Shown: positions 18,207-26,568, counted from the stretch's first letter. The stretch: DNA of 33,313 bases from Pseudomonadota bacterium (GCA_021805665.1 JAJZEV010000094.1:1-33313), one strand, 5' to 3'. Numbers and translations are program-made. The notes: generated by a model not told the origin, from the sequence alone.

Positions 18207-18698
18207 TCAAGCAGGGGATTCGTACTCGCGGGTATCGGGCTTGTCCAGGCCGGCGCCCGCCAGCCGCTTGCGCAGGAAATAACGCGTCTGTCCGTTCGGG
18301 TAATCTTCCAGCGCGCCGAACTCGCTGTAGCCAAGCCGCAGGTAAAACGCCTTGGCCTGGAAGGTGTCCAGCCAGACCGAGTGGCAGCCCGCAGCCGCAC
18401 CATGTCGTTCGGCCCGCGCCATCAGCGCCGAACCCGCCCCTTTGCCCCGCAGGTCCGCATGAACCCAGACCGCGTCGATAAACAGCCACCCCCAGGACAT
18501 CGCCCCACTCAGTCCGCCAGCCAGACCGCCCGAATCATCGCGCAATTCCAACGCGAAACGGCTGGAGGCGAACGGCACCGTCTGGCTGTGAAATGCATTG
18601 ATCGCCTGCCCCAGGCCAGCGCGAAATGCCATCGGCGGGTCCATCTCCAGGGTCAGGCGGAAGCCGTCCGGAACCGGCGGCTCGGCGGATATCGGCAT
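18207..18698 (-). CDS. GNAT family N-acetyltransferase
   Basis: A 163-residue GNAT protein. LFIDAVWVHADLRGKGAGSALMARAE around residues 75-100 is motif A with the R-G-x-G-x-G/A acetyl-CoA pyrophosphate loop. CHSVWLDTFQAKAFYLRLGYSEFGAL is motif B, followed by FLRKRL. The acceptor is unknown. The track ORF starts far upstream and reads through the deacetylase gene on the opposite strand. MPISAEPPVPDGF at 18698 is the sensible start, though no ribosome site is clear. It is divergent from the polysaccharide deacetylase with a 67-base gap that must hold both promoters. Confidence 0.85.
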   Translation of the reverse strand: MPISAEPPVPDGFRLTLEMDPPMAFRAGLGQAINAFHSQTVPFASSRFALELRDDSGGLAGGLSGAMSWGWLFIDAVWVHADLRGKGAGSALMARAERHGAAAGCHSVWLDTFQAKAFYLRLGYSEFGALEDYPNGQTRYFLRKRLAGAGLDKPDTREYESPA

Positions 18699-18765
18699 CG
18701 TTATTGATCGCACTCCGGTATCATGCTTGTTGCGGCGCATCTGTTCGCAAGAGGCCACTTTACCC

Positions 18766-19578
18766 ATGTGCCGGGACTGTCCCGCCCCGGCCGGCAGCCG
18801 CCCACGGCTGACCCGCCGATCATTCCACAAGGGCGTGCTGGCTGCCAGCGTGGCCAGCCCCGTCGCCGCCAACTGCCTGACCGAACCGGCCGGCGCAACG
18901 ATCGAACCGCACATGCGGCTGGTTGTTCCCGTTGGCCAACCACGCACGGTCGCACTGACATTGGACGCCTGCTCTGGTGCTGCCGACATGCGGATCGTGG
19001 ACACCCTGATCGGCCTGTCGGTGCCGGCAACGATTTTCGTCACTGGATTGTGGATCCAAAACAACCCCCGGACACTGTCGTTGTTCCAAAGCCGGCCCGA
19101 CCTGTTCGCCCTGGAAAACCACGGCGAAAAGCATCTGCCCCCAATCCTGGGCAACCGCACGATCTACGGTCTGCCGGTTGCCGGAACCATGGCGGCGATC
19201 GCCCGCGAAGTGGTTCGGGGCGCCGACGCCCTGGCAGCGGCCGGCGGCCGCCCGCCGCACTGGTATCGCGGCGCGGCAGCCCGTTACAGCCCGGCCACCA
19301 TCGCACCGATCGAGGCACTGGGCTACCGGATCGCCGGCTTCTCGCTGAACGCCGATCAGGGCGCCTCCCTGCCGGCGGCATCGGTCGCCCATCGGATGGC
19401 CTCCGCTGTCAGCGGCGACGTCATCATTGCCCACGTCAACCAGCCGCTGCGCCCCAGCGGTGCCGGGGTCGCCGCCGGGGTAACGGCGCTCCATGCGGCC
19501 GGGTCGGTTTTTGCCAGGTTGGACACCTTGCCCGTGGCCGGGTTGGACTGCGAGGAGCGGCGCGCGCCCGTCGCCTGA
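18766..19578 (+). CDS. Tat-exported polysaccharide deacetylase family protein
   Basis: A 270-residue NodB-fold protein. RLTRRSFHKGVLAASVASPVAA near the N-terminus is a twin-arginine signal (RRSFxKG then a hydrophobic core), so the mature protein should be periplasmic. VALTLDACSGAADMRIVDTL carries the metal and catalytic Asp; the common TFDD is replaced by TLDA, as in a known subgroup. ENHGEKHLPP gives the HxxxH metal site, YRGAAARYSP the RxxxR/P segment, and IIAHVNQP the closing His motif. These enzymes remove acyl groups from glycans; the substrate is unknown. ATG at 18766 follows AAGAGG at slightly long spacing. The earlier part of the track ORF overlaps the divergent GNAT gene. Confidence 0.85.
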   Translation: MCRDCPAPAGSRPRLTRRSFHKGVLAASVASPVAANCLTEPAGATIEPHMRLVVPVGQPRTVALTLDACSGAADMRIVDTLIGLSVPATIFVTGLWIQNNPRTLSLFQSRPDLFALENHGEKHLPPILGNRTIYGLPVAGTMAAIAREVVRGADALAAAGGRPPHWYRGAAARYSPATIAPIEALGYRIAGFSLNADQGASLPAASVAHRMASAVSGDVIIAHVNQPLRPSGAGVAAGVTALHAAGSVFARLDTLPVAGLDCEERRAPVA

Positions 19579-19584
19579 GGGCCG

Positions 19585-20478
19585 CTACTTCTTTTCCGGC
19601 AACGGAATCCCGGTCAGCGCTTCCCATACCCGGATCACATAGGAATCGTCCTTCAACCCCTGCCCGTTCGCCGCCGCCGCCAGGAACAACTGGTGCGCCG
19701 AAGCGGCCATCGGCAGCGGGAAGGTCAACGCCCGCGCCTGATCCAGCACGATGCCCAGGTCCTTGACGAAGATGTTGACGGCCGAGGATGGCGTGTCATC
19801 CCCGGACAGGATGTGCGGCACCCGGTTCTGCCACATCCACGAACTGCCAGCCGATTCCGAGATCACATTGAACAGCGTCTCCGGGTCCGCGCCCGCGCGG
19901 ATTCCCAGCGCCAGTGCTTCGGCGGCGGTGGCGATATGAACGCCGGCCAGCAGTTGATTGACCATTTTGACGGTGCTGCCGACGCCGATTTCATGCCCCA
20001 GGCGCCAGACCTTGGTGGAGATCGCGTTCAGTACCGGATCGGCCTTGTCGAATGCCGCGTCCGAACCGGACCCCATCACCGTCATGGTGCCGGCCTTGGC
20101 GCCGGTCGAACCGCCGGACACCGGACTGTCCAGCATCAGAAACCCGGCGTCCTCGATCTTCTTACCCAGGGCTTTCGCCGCCTCCGGGGCGACGGTGGCG
20201 CAGCACAGCACGACCGCGCCCTTTTCCATGCGGGGCAGGCAGCCTTTTTCGCCGAACAGCACCTGTTCTGTTTGTGCGGCGTTGATGACGAAGACGACGA
20301 TTGCTTCCAGGTCCGTCGGCAGTGCATCCGCCGACACCACGGCCTTGCCGCCCTCGGCCGCGAATGCCGCCCGGGATTCCTCCCGCGGTTCGCAGCCGGT
20401 GACGTCGTGGCCCTTGTGCAGCAGGTTAAGCGCCGCCCCCATGCCCATGTTGCCGAGCCCGATGACGCCAACTTTCAT
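19585..20478 (-). CDS. ltnD: NAD(P)-dependent beta-hydroxyacid dehydrogenase, L-threonate dehydrogenase-like
   Basis: A 297-residue beta-hydroxyacid dehydrogenase. MKVGVIGLGNMGMGAALNLL is the N-terminal dinucleotide fold, DSPVSGGSTGAKAGTM the substrate-binding signature, and VKMVNQLLAG carries the catalytic Lys. The C-terminal region SWMWQNRVPHIL...SAVNIFVKDLGIVLDQA strongly recalls LtnD (L-threonate 2-dehydrogenase) rather than 3-hydroxyisobutyrate dehydrogenase. Partner genes of the threonate pathway (otnK, otnC, otnI) are not in the window, so the symbol is tentative. AGGGAA precedes the ATG. It converges with the deacetylase gene, leaving 6 bases between them. Confidence 0.8.
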   Translation of the reverse strand: MKVGVIGLGNMGMGAALNLLHKGHDVTGCEPREESRAAFAAEGGKAVVSADALPTDLEAIVVFVINAAQTEQVLFGEKGCLPRMEKGAVVLCCATVAPEAAKALGKKIEDAGFLMLDSPVSGGSTGAKAGTMTVMGSGSDAAFDKADPVLNAISTKVWRLGHEIGVGSTVKMVNQLLAGVHIATAAEALALGIRAGADPETLFNVISESAGSSWMWQNRVPHILSGDDTPSSAVNIFVKDLGIVLDQARALTFPLPMAASAHQLFLAAAANGQGLKDDSYVIRVWEALTGIPLPEKK

Positions 20479-20649
20479 GTGCTGCTTCCCTTTGGGTTAC
20501 ACGCCGGCCTGATGCCGGGCCGCGCTGGATTAGCCCTTCAGGCAGCGAAGGGATAGCGCCTCCGACGGCAAAACGCTCACGGCGACGGAAGCCAACCTCG
20601 GGCAAACCCCCTTGCGTCATAACCATGCGGTACGGGATCGCCAAAGAGT

Positions 20650-21870
20650 CTAGCGCCGTTCCAGCGCCCGCAGGCAAATCGCCTCGAACTGCCCGGCCAC
20701 GCGCGACCAGGAAAACCGCTCCTCCACCAGCCGTCGGGCAGCAGCGGCGATGCGTGCCCGCTTCCCGGCATCGTCCAGCAGCCCCGGGATCGCCCGGGCA
20801 AATGCCTCGGCATCGTCCGCACACAGGAAGTTCTCCCCGTCGGTGACGTCCAGCCCCTCGATCCCCAGCGTGGTGGACACGACGGGCCGCCCCATCGCCA
20901 TCGCCTCGAACGCCTTGATCCGCGTGCCGCTGCCGACGAACAGCGGGATCACATAGACGTTGGCATCCGCCACATAGGGCCGGATATCGTCCACGAACCC
21001 GGTCAGGGTGACGTTCAGCCCGCGTTCCTTGATCTTCCCGGCCAACGAGGCCGGCGGATTGCGGCCAATGATCACCGCCTTAATCCGGGGCCGCGCGGCC
21101 AGCAGGCGCGGCCAGACCTCATCCAGCAGGAAGTGGATGCCCTCCACATTCGCCGCCCAGCTCATGGTCGCGGTGAAGATCAGGGTGCCGCCATCCTCGC
21201 CGGGATCGGGTTCGCTGTCGGGCGGGTTCATCGCGAAGAAATCCAGATCGACCCCGGTGTCGATCGCCTCCACAACGGGCAGGCCGTAGCGCTTGGCCAG
21301 CACGTCGCGGTCGCGATCCGACACCGCCACCACCGAGTCGTACCGGCGCAGGCTGTCCTGCTCCAGACGCGCCATCTTGCGGCTTTGGTTGGCCCAGACG
21401 AAGCCCCACAGACCAGTTTCGCGCTTGGCGTGCCGCTCGAAGATCTCCGCCTCGACATTATGGGTGAACATCACCGTGGCGGCGTCGATACGCGGCGGCA
21501 TCAACACGTCGGCATGCGGGAAATCGACCACCACGACATCGGGCTTGTCGGCCAATACCTGCCGCACCACCGCACTGCCGGCGGCGGAGCGATCGGTTGC
21601 CGCCGCCACCGGCAGCCGGCTGGTTAACGCCAGCACGCGGCGGATGCGGGATCGGGGCTGTTCCGGCCACGACACGAACCGGTCGCAGCAAGCCGCGATA
21701 TCCGTCGCATACCGCGCATGGTCCGCCGGCGCCGGGGAGACCAGCGTGATATCGAACGCCCCGCCCTTCATGCCGCGCAGCGTGTTGCCGGAGCGGATTT
21801 TGCCGCCCTGGTCCATCGGGAACAGAAAGCGCGGGCTGACGAACAGCAGCCTCGGGCGGCTCACCAGCAC
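20650..21870 (-). CDS. Glycosyltransferase family 4 protein
   Basis: A 406-residue GT-B glycosyltransferase. RPRLLFVSPRFLFPMDQGGKIRSGNTL is the N-terminal fold with the Gly-rich acceptor loop. FTHNVEAEIFERHA and AVSDRDRDVLAKRY are typical of the exopolysaccharide GT4 branch. FTATMSWAANVEGIHFLLDEVWPRL begins the donor domain, and VIPLFVGSGTRIKAFEAMAMGRPVVSTTLGIEGL holds the E-x7-type NDP-sugar site. Its start overlaps the last 10 bases of the AlgD-like gene, so they are one operon. The pair suggests a surface polysaccharide containing a uronic acid. Confidence 0.9.
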   Translation of the reverse strand: MLVSRPRLLFVSPRFLFPMDQGGKIRSGNTLRGMKGGAFDITLVSPAPADHARYATDIAACCDRFVSWPEQPRSRIRRVLALTSRLPVAAATDRSAAGSAVVRQVLADKPDVVVVDFPHADVLMPPRIDAATVMFTHNVEAEIFERHAKRETGLWGFVWANQSRKMARLEQDSLRRYDSVVAVSDRDRDVLAKRYGLPVVEAIDTGVDLDFFAMNPPDSEPDPGEDGGTLIFTATMSWAANVEGIHFLLDEVWPRLLAARPRIKAVIIGRNPPASLAGKIKERGLNVTLTGFVDDIRPYVADANVYVIPLFVGSGTRIKAFEAMAMGRPVVSTTLGIEGLDVTDGENFLCADDAEAFARAIPGLLDDAGKRARIAAAARRLVEERFSWSRVAGQFEAICLRALERR

Positions 21871-23177
21871 AGACCCTCATAGGTAATGCCGGGATGCGCG
21901 CGCAGATCGGCGATTCCCGCCAGGTCGATCACCGTATGATCCTTCAACGCGGCCATCAGGGCGGGCCGGTCCTCCGGCGCCACATGCCCGATAACGGCCA
22001 CCTTGGTGCCGGACAACGCCGCCTCCGGACTGACCACCATCAGCCTCTCCAAATGCGGTATTTCCTGATCGATATACGCTCGGTTGGACCCCATCAGAGT
22101 CGCTACCTGCACGAAACGATCGTAGATGCGCAGGTCGTAGCCCTTGCCCAGCAGCTTTTCCGCCAGCAGCACGAACGGGGATTCGCGCAGATCGTCGGTC
22201 CCCTGCTTGAACGCCAGACCGAACAGCGCGACCGGCTGGCGGCCGTGCCGCGCGACCGCCTGAAACGTGCGGTCGATGATGGCGGTGTTCGCCGGCAGCA
22301 GATTCTTCAGCATCGGCGCCGACAGGTTCTTCTGGTCCGCCAGCGACAGGAAGCTACGCACGTCCTTTGGCAGGCACGACCCGCCGAACGCGAAACCCGG
22401 CCGCAGATAGGCCGGGGAGATGTTCAGCACCCGGTCCTCGCACAGCAGCCGCAGCGCCTCCCGGGCATCGACCCCGTGGGCGGCCAGGATGGCACCAACC
22501 TCGTTGGCGAAGGTCAGCTTGACCGCGTGGAAGACGTTGGAAATGTGCTTGACGCTCTCCGCCACGCGGATCGGGGCGACATGCACGGGCGCATCGATGG
22601 CGGCGTAGATCTCCCGCAGGATCGCGGCGTCATCGCCCGCCGGGGCGCCGATCAAGGTAAACGGCGGCGCCCGGAAGTCGCGCACCGAGGAGCCTTCGCG
22701 CAGGAATTCCGGGTTGCTGTAGTAGGACACGCCATCGCCCAGCCGCCGGCCGCTGGCGTCCTCCAGCAGCGGGATGATCCTGTCCTCCGCCGTGCCGGGC
22801 GGCACGGTGGAACGCATGACGACGGTGTGCGCCCCGGTCTTGCTTCGGATCGCCGCGCCGATCTGCTTGATCACACCCTCGACGTAACCCAGCGCCACGC
22901 TGCCATCGGCGGCGCTGGGCGTGCCAACGGAGATAAACGAAACCTCGGTGCCATGCACTGCCGCGGCGACATCGCCGGTCGCGGTCAGCCGCCCTTGCTG
23001 GACGGCCCCGGCGATCAGCGTATCGATGGCTTCCTCGACGATCGGCGACCGGCCGGACCGCAGCATCGCGATCTTGGCTGGCGACACATCGACGCCCACG
23101 ACCTCATGCCCCAGTTCCGCGAGGCAGCCGCAGGACACGACGCCGACATAACCGATACCGAAGACCGAAATACGCAT
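21861..23177 (-). CDS. algD: GDP-mannose 6-dehydrogenase-like nucleotide-sugar dehydrogenase (AlgD type)
   Basis: A 438-residue UDP-Glc/GDP-Man dehydrogenase. MRISVFGIGYVGVVSCGCLAELGHEVVGVDV is the NAD fold. SFISVGTPSAADGSVALGYVE, STVPPGTAEDRIIPLLEDASG, NPEFLREGSSVRDF and FAFGGSCLPKDVRSF follow, the last with the catalytic Cys. The end ITYEGLCW parallels the EGICW end I recall of Pseudomonas AlgD, as does the length, so GDP-mannose is the favoured substrate; UDP-glucose cannot be excluded. It makes the uronic acid donor for an exopolysaccharide by two successive NAD oxidations. No alginate polymerase or epimerase genes are in view. The downstream glycosyltransferase overlaps its end by 10 bases. 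Confidence 0.85.
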   Translation of the reverse strand: MRISVFGIGYVGVVSCGCLAELGHEVVGVDVSPAKIAMLRSGRSPIVEEAIDTLIAGAVQQGRLTATGDVAAAVHGTEVSFISVGTPSAADGSVALGYVEGVIKQIGAAIRSKTGAHTVVMRSTVPPGTAEDRIIPLLEDASGRRLGDGVSYYSNPEFLREGSSVRDFRAPPFTLIGAPAGDDAAILREIYAAIDAPVHVAPIRVAESVKHISNVFHAVKLTFANEVGAILAAHGVDAREALRLLCEDRVLNISPAYLRPGFAFGGSCLPKDVRSFLSLADQKNLSAPMLKNLLPANTAIIDRTFQAVARHGRQPVALFGLAFKQGTDDLRESPFVLLAEKLLGKGYDLRIYDRFVQVATLMGSNRAYIDQEIPHLERLMVVSPEAALSGTKVAVIGHVAPEDRPALMAALKDHTVIDLAGIADLRAHPGITYEGLCW

Positions 23178-23245
23178 GCCCTGGCTGTCCTTGCCGTGTG
23201 GGGGCAGGTCTTATCACACGAAATCGCGATGGCGCGAGATCGGTG

Positions 23246-23626
23246 TTAAGCCTGCGCCGGACGGGCCTCGACACGGTCGGCCATGGTGAAGGGGTCGATT
23301 TCGACGTGTAGCATTTCCACCACCACCGTCGGCACCCGCCGACGGTCCACCGTACGCATTTCCAGCAGCCCAAACGCTTCCATCTTGCCCAGCGTGCGCA
23401 GCAGGTTCGGTTCCGCCCGGTTGGTCAGACGCGCCAGCGCGGCGACCGATTGCGGCTTCGCATCGCGTATCGTGCGCAACAGGCTTCGGTTATCCGCCGT
23501 CAGCAGCCGCAACAGCACTTCGGCCGATTCAACACTGGGCAGGCCGGCATCCGGGGGCGCGGGGATGTCACCACGCGCGACAGCCTTCATTTCGGCCATC
23601 AAGTCCTTCATGGACTGTATCTTCAT
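23246..23626 (-). CDS. TumA-like antitoxin, winged-helix DNA-binding protein (HVO_A0114-like)
   Basis: A 126-residue protein. After a basic N-terminal helix, residues about 40-105 form a winged helix of the HVO_A0114 type: LLRTIRDAKPQSVAALARLTNRAEPNLLRTLGKMEAFGLLEMRTVDRRRVPTVV. Proteins of this type pair with DUF6516/TumE-like toxins, and the gene before it fits that family. The ATG at 23626 shares its A with the toxin stop and has AGGAG 7 bases upstream, placed inside the toxin gene. The track ORF to 23785 is too long. As antitoxin it should bind both toxin and the operator; the palindrome before the toxin gene is a natural target. Confidence 0.78.
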   Translation of the reverse strand: MKIQSMKDLMAEMKAVARGDIPAPPDAGLPSVESAEVLLRLLTADNRSLLRTIRDAKPQSVAALARLTNRAEPNLLRTLGKMEAFGLLEMRTVDRRRVPTVVVEMLHVEIDPFTMADRVEARPAQA

Positions 23627-24036
23627 CACGATCTCCTGTCCGTCACGGCGATGCCGCCGGTTGTGTCGCTGTCCAGGCCCCGCTCCGCGAGGCATCTCTG
23701 GACCGCTGCCTCGAAATCCACCAGTAACTGTTCGGCGGTGGTGAACCGATAGGGCCGTCCTTCGTCGTCGCCGGTTCGGTGCCAATGGTCATGCGCCGTG
23801 TCCGGCCGGTGAAAGCGGGAGCCTTTGGGGGCCACCCGATGAGCATTGTCGAACCCAAGCAGCCGCCGCCCGGTTCGATCGTGCAGTGTGAACGAATAGC
23901 GCAAACCATGCGGCCGTTCCGGTGTCGGCGCTGTCCGCCCGATTTCGAATTTCAGCCAGTGACCCTGCTCGAGGCAATGGATTCGGCCATCGAACGCAAG
24001 CAGGAACTCCAGCGTGTGGTCTTCAGGGAGATGCAT
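23626..24036 (-). CDS. TumE-like toxin (DUF6516 family)
   Basis: A 136-residue protein with LEFLLAFDGRIHCLEQGHWLKFEIGR, then PERPHGLRYSFTLHDRTGRRLLGFDNAHRV and FHRPDTAHDHWHRTG, a strand-rich HxHxH-type core that I recognise as the DUF6516/TumE-like toxin family. Its end has a helix, YRFTTAEQLLVDFEAAVQRCL. TumE-type toxins are thought to act on nucleic acids, but the exact target is not settled to my knowledge. The track starts at GTG 24054; I prefer ATG 24036, which has AGGAGAA at proper spacing. Toxin comes first and antitoxin second, with a one-base overlap. The family match is from memory, not a search. Confidence 0.75.
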   Translation of the reverse strand: MHLPEDHTLEFLLAFDGRIHCLEQGHWLKFEIGRTAPTPERPHGLRYSFTLHDRTGRRLLGFDNAHRVAPKGSRFHRPDTAHDHWHRTGDDEGRPYRFTTAEQLLVDFEAAVQRCLAERGLDSDTTGGIAVTDRRS

Positions 24037-24048
24037 GAGCGCTTCTCC

Positions 24049-24063
24049 TATCACCAGATGATA
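24049..24063 (-). promoter_or_regulatory. Palindrome over the TumE/TumA promoter (candidate operator)
   Basis: TATCA and TGATA are perfect inverted arms with a 5-base centre, lying just before the toxin ribosome site. On the minus strand one arm overlaps a TATCAT -10-like box, with TGGACA 16 bases upstream as a -35. It is a plausible autoregulatory site. Confidence 0.5.
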
Positions 24064-24194
24064 TGCATTTTTCTCCCGTTGTCCAGAACTTTTCTTGGCC
24101 TTCGGGGATAGCCCGCGTCTCGATCATAAACCGGATGATGACGCCGACGGGTTAACGGGCGGTAAATGGTCCCTGCGTTTGCAGGCGATCCGCG

Positions 24195-25592
24195 CTATTT
24201 CCCGCGAGACCACGCCCCGCCGGCGATCGATGCCGTCACCCCCAGCCCGAACACCGCCAGCGCGAGGCCGATCATCGCGAACACTGAAACCAGTCCGCCG
24301 CCCAGCCGCAGCGCGATGGCACTGCCGCCCGCCGCCACCACCAGCCGCAGGAACTGCGCCGTCACCGGCCAGGCCATCCGTCCGGCGCCCTGGGAGGCGA
24401 AGTACAGCACCAGCCCCAGACCCAGGAACCCATAGAACGGCCCCACCACGCGCAGATACTGCGTGCCGGTCGCCAGCATCGCCGGGTCTGTATCGAACAG
24501 CGACAGCCATGCCACCGGAAACGCCGCCGCCAGCAGCCCGATCGCCTCGGTGATGCCGAAGCCGATCGCCGCCCCGATCCAGGCCGCCCGCAGTGCGCGC
24601 TGCCGCTTCCCGGCGCCGATATTGGTCCCCACGATCGCCACAAGCGGCCCACCGACACCGAACGCGATCGGCACCATCAGATACTCCAGCCGCGACCCGG
24701 TGCCGAACCCGGCCAGCGCCGCCGGCCCGAAACCGCCGACCATCCCCGTGGTTGTCATGATCGCCAGATTCGTCTGGATCGAGCTGAGCGACGCGATTCC
24801 GCCAACCTTCAGGATGGCGCCGAACAACCGGGCCCTGAGCTTCATGCCAGGCAATCGAGGCCGCAGCACCGACCGGCCGCCGAACAGATAGGCCCCCTGC
24901 AGCACGATCCCCAGGACGTAATAGCCCACCAAAGCGATCGCCCCGCCAGCCACGCCCATGCGCGGAAACGGACCCCAGCCCATGATCAGCGCCGGAGAAA
25001 TCGGGACCAGCAACAACGCCCCGCCGCAGACCACGACGGCGGGCACCAGCATGTTGCCGGTGCCCCGGATCGCGCTGGACAGGGCGTTCATCGACCACAG
25101 CAGGATCGCCCCGGCATAGATGATGTTGGAATAATCCATCGCCGCGCGCAGCGATCCGCCCTTGCCACCGAGCGCGATATACAGCGGCTCGCCATACATC
25201 AGCATCCCCAGGGAACAGATCAGCCCCAGCACGCCGTTGATGACCAGTGCGTGCCAGACCAGGTTCGACGCATCGTCCTTCCGCCCTGACCCCAACGCGC
25301 GGGCGATCGAGGACGATATCCCCCCGCCCATCGCGCCGCCCGAGAGCATTTGCATCAGCATCACCCCCGGGAACACGATCGACACGCCGGCAAGGGCGTC
25401 GGTGCCCAGCTTGCCGACGAAATAGGTCTCGATCAGTCCGGTGGCCGATTGCGCCAGCATCAGCAGGATGTTCGGCGCCGCCAGACGCAGCAGCAGCGCC
25501 AGCAGCGGGGCGTCCAGCAGCGTGCGGGTACGCCTGTCCAGCGCGGGCGGCGCGACTTCGACCGACCGGTCGGTCACAAGAGTGGCGCTCAT
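24195..25592 (-). CDS. MATE family efflux transporter
   Basis: A 465-residue multi-pass membrane protein. PNILLMLAQSATGLIETYFVGKLGTDALAGVSIVFP is the first MatE repeat, and the second repeat starts around residue 245 (GGIASLSSIQTNLAIMTTTGMVGGFGPAALAGFGTGSRLEY). About 12 hydrophobic helices are visible, the usual number. MATE pumps export cationic drugs or metabolites using Na+ or H+. The start ATG at 25592 has GAGGG 8 bases upstream; the track start at 25607 is a TTG without support. A TetR gene lies 11 bases upstream and likely controls it. Codons 6-11 contain a perfect 16-bp palindrome that matches the operator before tetR. Confidence 0.92.
   Translation of the reverse strand: MSATLVTDRSVEVAPPALDRRTRTLLDAPLLALLLRLAAPNILLMLAQSATGLIETYFVGKLGTDALAGVSIVFPGVMLMQMLSGGAMGGGISSSIARALGSGRKDDASNLVWHALVINGVLGLICSLGMLMYGEPLYIALGGKGGSLRAAMDYSNIIYAGAILLWSMNALSSAIRGTGNMLVPAVVVCGGALLLVPISPALIMGWGPFPRMGVAGGAIALVGYYVLGIVLQGAYLFGGRSVLRPRLPGMKLRARLFGAILKVGGIASLSSIQTNLAIMTTTGMVGGFGPAALAGFGTGSRLEYLMVPIAFGVGGPLVAIVGTNIGAGKRQRALRAAWIGAAIGFGITEAIGLLAAAFPVAWLSLFDTDPAMLATGTQYLRVVGPFYGFLGLGLVLYFASQGAGRMAWPVTAQFLRLVVAAGGSAIALRLGGGLVSVFAMIGLALAVFGLGVTASIAGGAWSRGK
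25560..25575 (-). promoter_or_regulatory. Perfect 16-bp palindrome inside the MATE reading frame (candidate second TetR operator)
   Basis: GACCGACCGGTCGGTC is a perfect palindrome covering codons 6-11 of the MATE gene. The same GACC-N4-GGTC core occurs just before tetR. Bound repressor here could block elongation or translation of the pump gene. Confidence 0.55.
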
Positions 25593-25603
25593 GGGTATAT
25601 CCC

Positions 25604-26179
25604 TCAAATCAGGATGACGGAGAAAACGATGCGCTCGAAGCGCTTCAGCGCAGTGTCGTCGCGATCCACCTTGGTGCGCAGCACCGCACCCTCGAACGCG
25701 TCGATCAGGAACGCGGCGATCGTCTCCGGGTCCTGGCCGGTTGTCAGTTCCCCCGCCGAGCGGGCTTCGCGGATGCAGGTGGCCAGCATCTGGGTCCAGG
25801 CCGCCAGGACCGCCCCGAGCCGGTCGCGCATCAACCGGCTTTCAGCGGCCATTTCCGCGGAGAAATTGCCGATCATGCAGCCCTTGTCGAATGGGCCCGT
25901 GACCTGCGCCTTCGACGCGAAATAGGCCTTCAGCCGCTCCAGCGGCGGGCGAGACTCATCGCTCAGGATCGTTTGCGCCCGGCTGGCCCGCTGCTCCCAG
26001 TATCGCCCCAGCACATCGGCGCCAAAACGCTCCTTGCTGTCGAAATGGGTATAGAAAGTGCCTTTGGGCACTTCTGCCGCCGCGACGATGTCCTGGACGC
26101 CACAGGCATGGAAGCCGCGCGCATGCAGCAGCTTCAAGCCAACGCCGATCAGATGTTCACGGGCACCGGTCTGTTTCAT
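25604..26179 (-). CDS. TetR family transcriptional repressor
   Basis: A 191-residue TetR protein. Residues about 8-50 are the helix-turn-helix: LIGVGLKLLHARGFHACGVQDIVAAAEVPKGTFYTHFDSKERF, with the family's K-G-T-F/Y-Y-x-H-F-x-S-K end. CMIGNFSAEMA near residue 100 resembles the ligand-domain signature (GCxxGN) of the NemR/AcuR-like group, which often sense electrophiles through Cys. It begins 11 bases after a TGACC-GACC-GGTCA site and ends 11 bases before the MATE gene, so it should repress both itself and the pump. Confidence 0.92.
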   Translation of the reverse strand: MKQTGAREHLIGVGLKLLHARGFHACGVQDIVAAAEVPKGTFYTHFDSKERFGADVLGRYWEQRASRAQTILSDESRPPLERLKAYFASKAQVTGPFDKGCMIGNFSAEMAAESRLMRDRLGAVLAAWTQMLATCIREARSAGELTTGQDPETIAAFLIDAFEGAVLRTKVDRDDTALKRFERIVFSVILI

Positions 26180-26189
26180 GCCCCCAATA

Positions 26190-26203
26190 TGACCGACCGG
26201 TCA
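26190..26203 (-). promoter_or_regulatory. TetR-type operator before tetR
   Basis: TGACC-N4-GGTCA with spacer GACC, 10 bases upstream of the tetR ATG. The half-sites are perfect inverted repeats. This is the layout common for NemR/TetR-like autoregulators and shares its core with the palindrome inside the MATE gene. Confidence 0.7.
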
Positions 26204-26244
26204 GTTATTGCAAGAGCCGCCGCGACGGAATCCGCTGCCAGTGG

Positions 26245-26568
26245 TCATGCAACCAGCACCGCCCCGTCGCGCACCACCGCCTCCACCGCCGTCAGGCGGT
26301 CCCCACGGCACGGTCCCGACACGCACAGCCCGGTATCCAGCGTGAATTCCGCCCCATGCGTCGCGCAAATCAGATACCGCCCGTCCGCCGACAAAAACCG
26401 GTCCGGAGTCCAGTCCAGCGGCGTGCCGATATGCGGGCAGGAATTGACATACACATGCACGCGCTCCCCAAGCCGCACCGCCACAAACCCGGTGAACGTC
26501 CCCTCCGGTCCCGCGAACCCCTTGGCCCCGTTATCGGGAATGTCGGCCACCTGGCACAGCGTCCGCAT
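26245..26568 (-). CDS. Rieske 2Fe-2S domain protein
   Basis: A 107-residue single Rieske domain. CPHIGTPLDW near residue 40 gives C-x-H and CATHGAEFTLDTGLC near residue 63 gives C-x2-H, the two-His two-Cys cluster site. The form resembles stand-alone ferredoxin components or NirD-like proteins. It would carry electrons for an unidentified partner. The ATG at 26568 shares its A with the TAA of the EVE gene, so translation is coupled; the longer track ORF overlaps EVE in another frame and is not real. No oxygenase subunit lies nearby. Confidence 0.88.
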   Translation of the reverse strand: MRTLCQVADIPDNGAKGFAGPEGTFTGFVAVRLGERVHVYVNSCPHIGTPLDWTPDRFLSADGRYLICATHGAEFTLDTGLCVSGPCRGDRLTAVEAVVRDGAVLVA

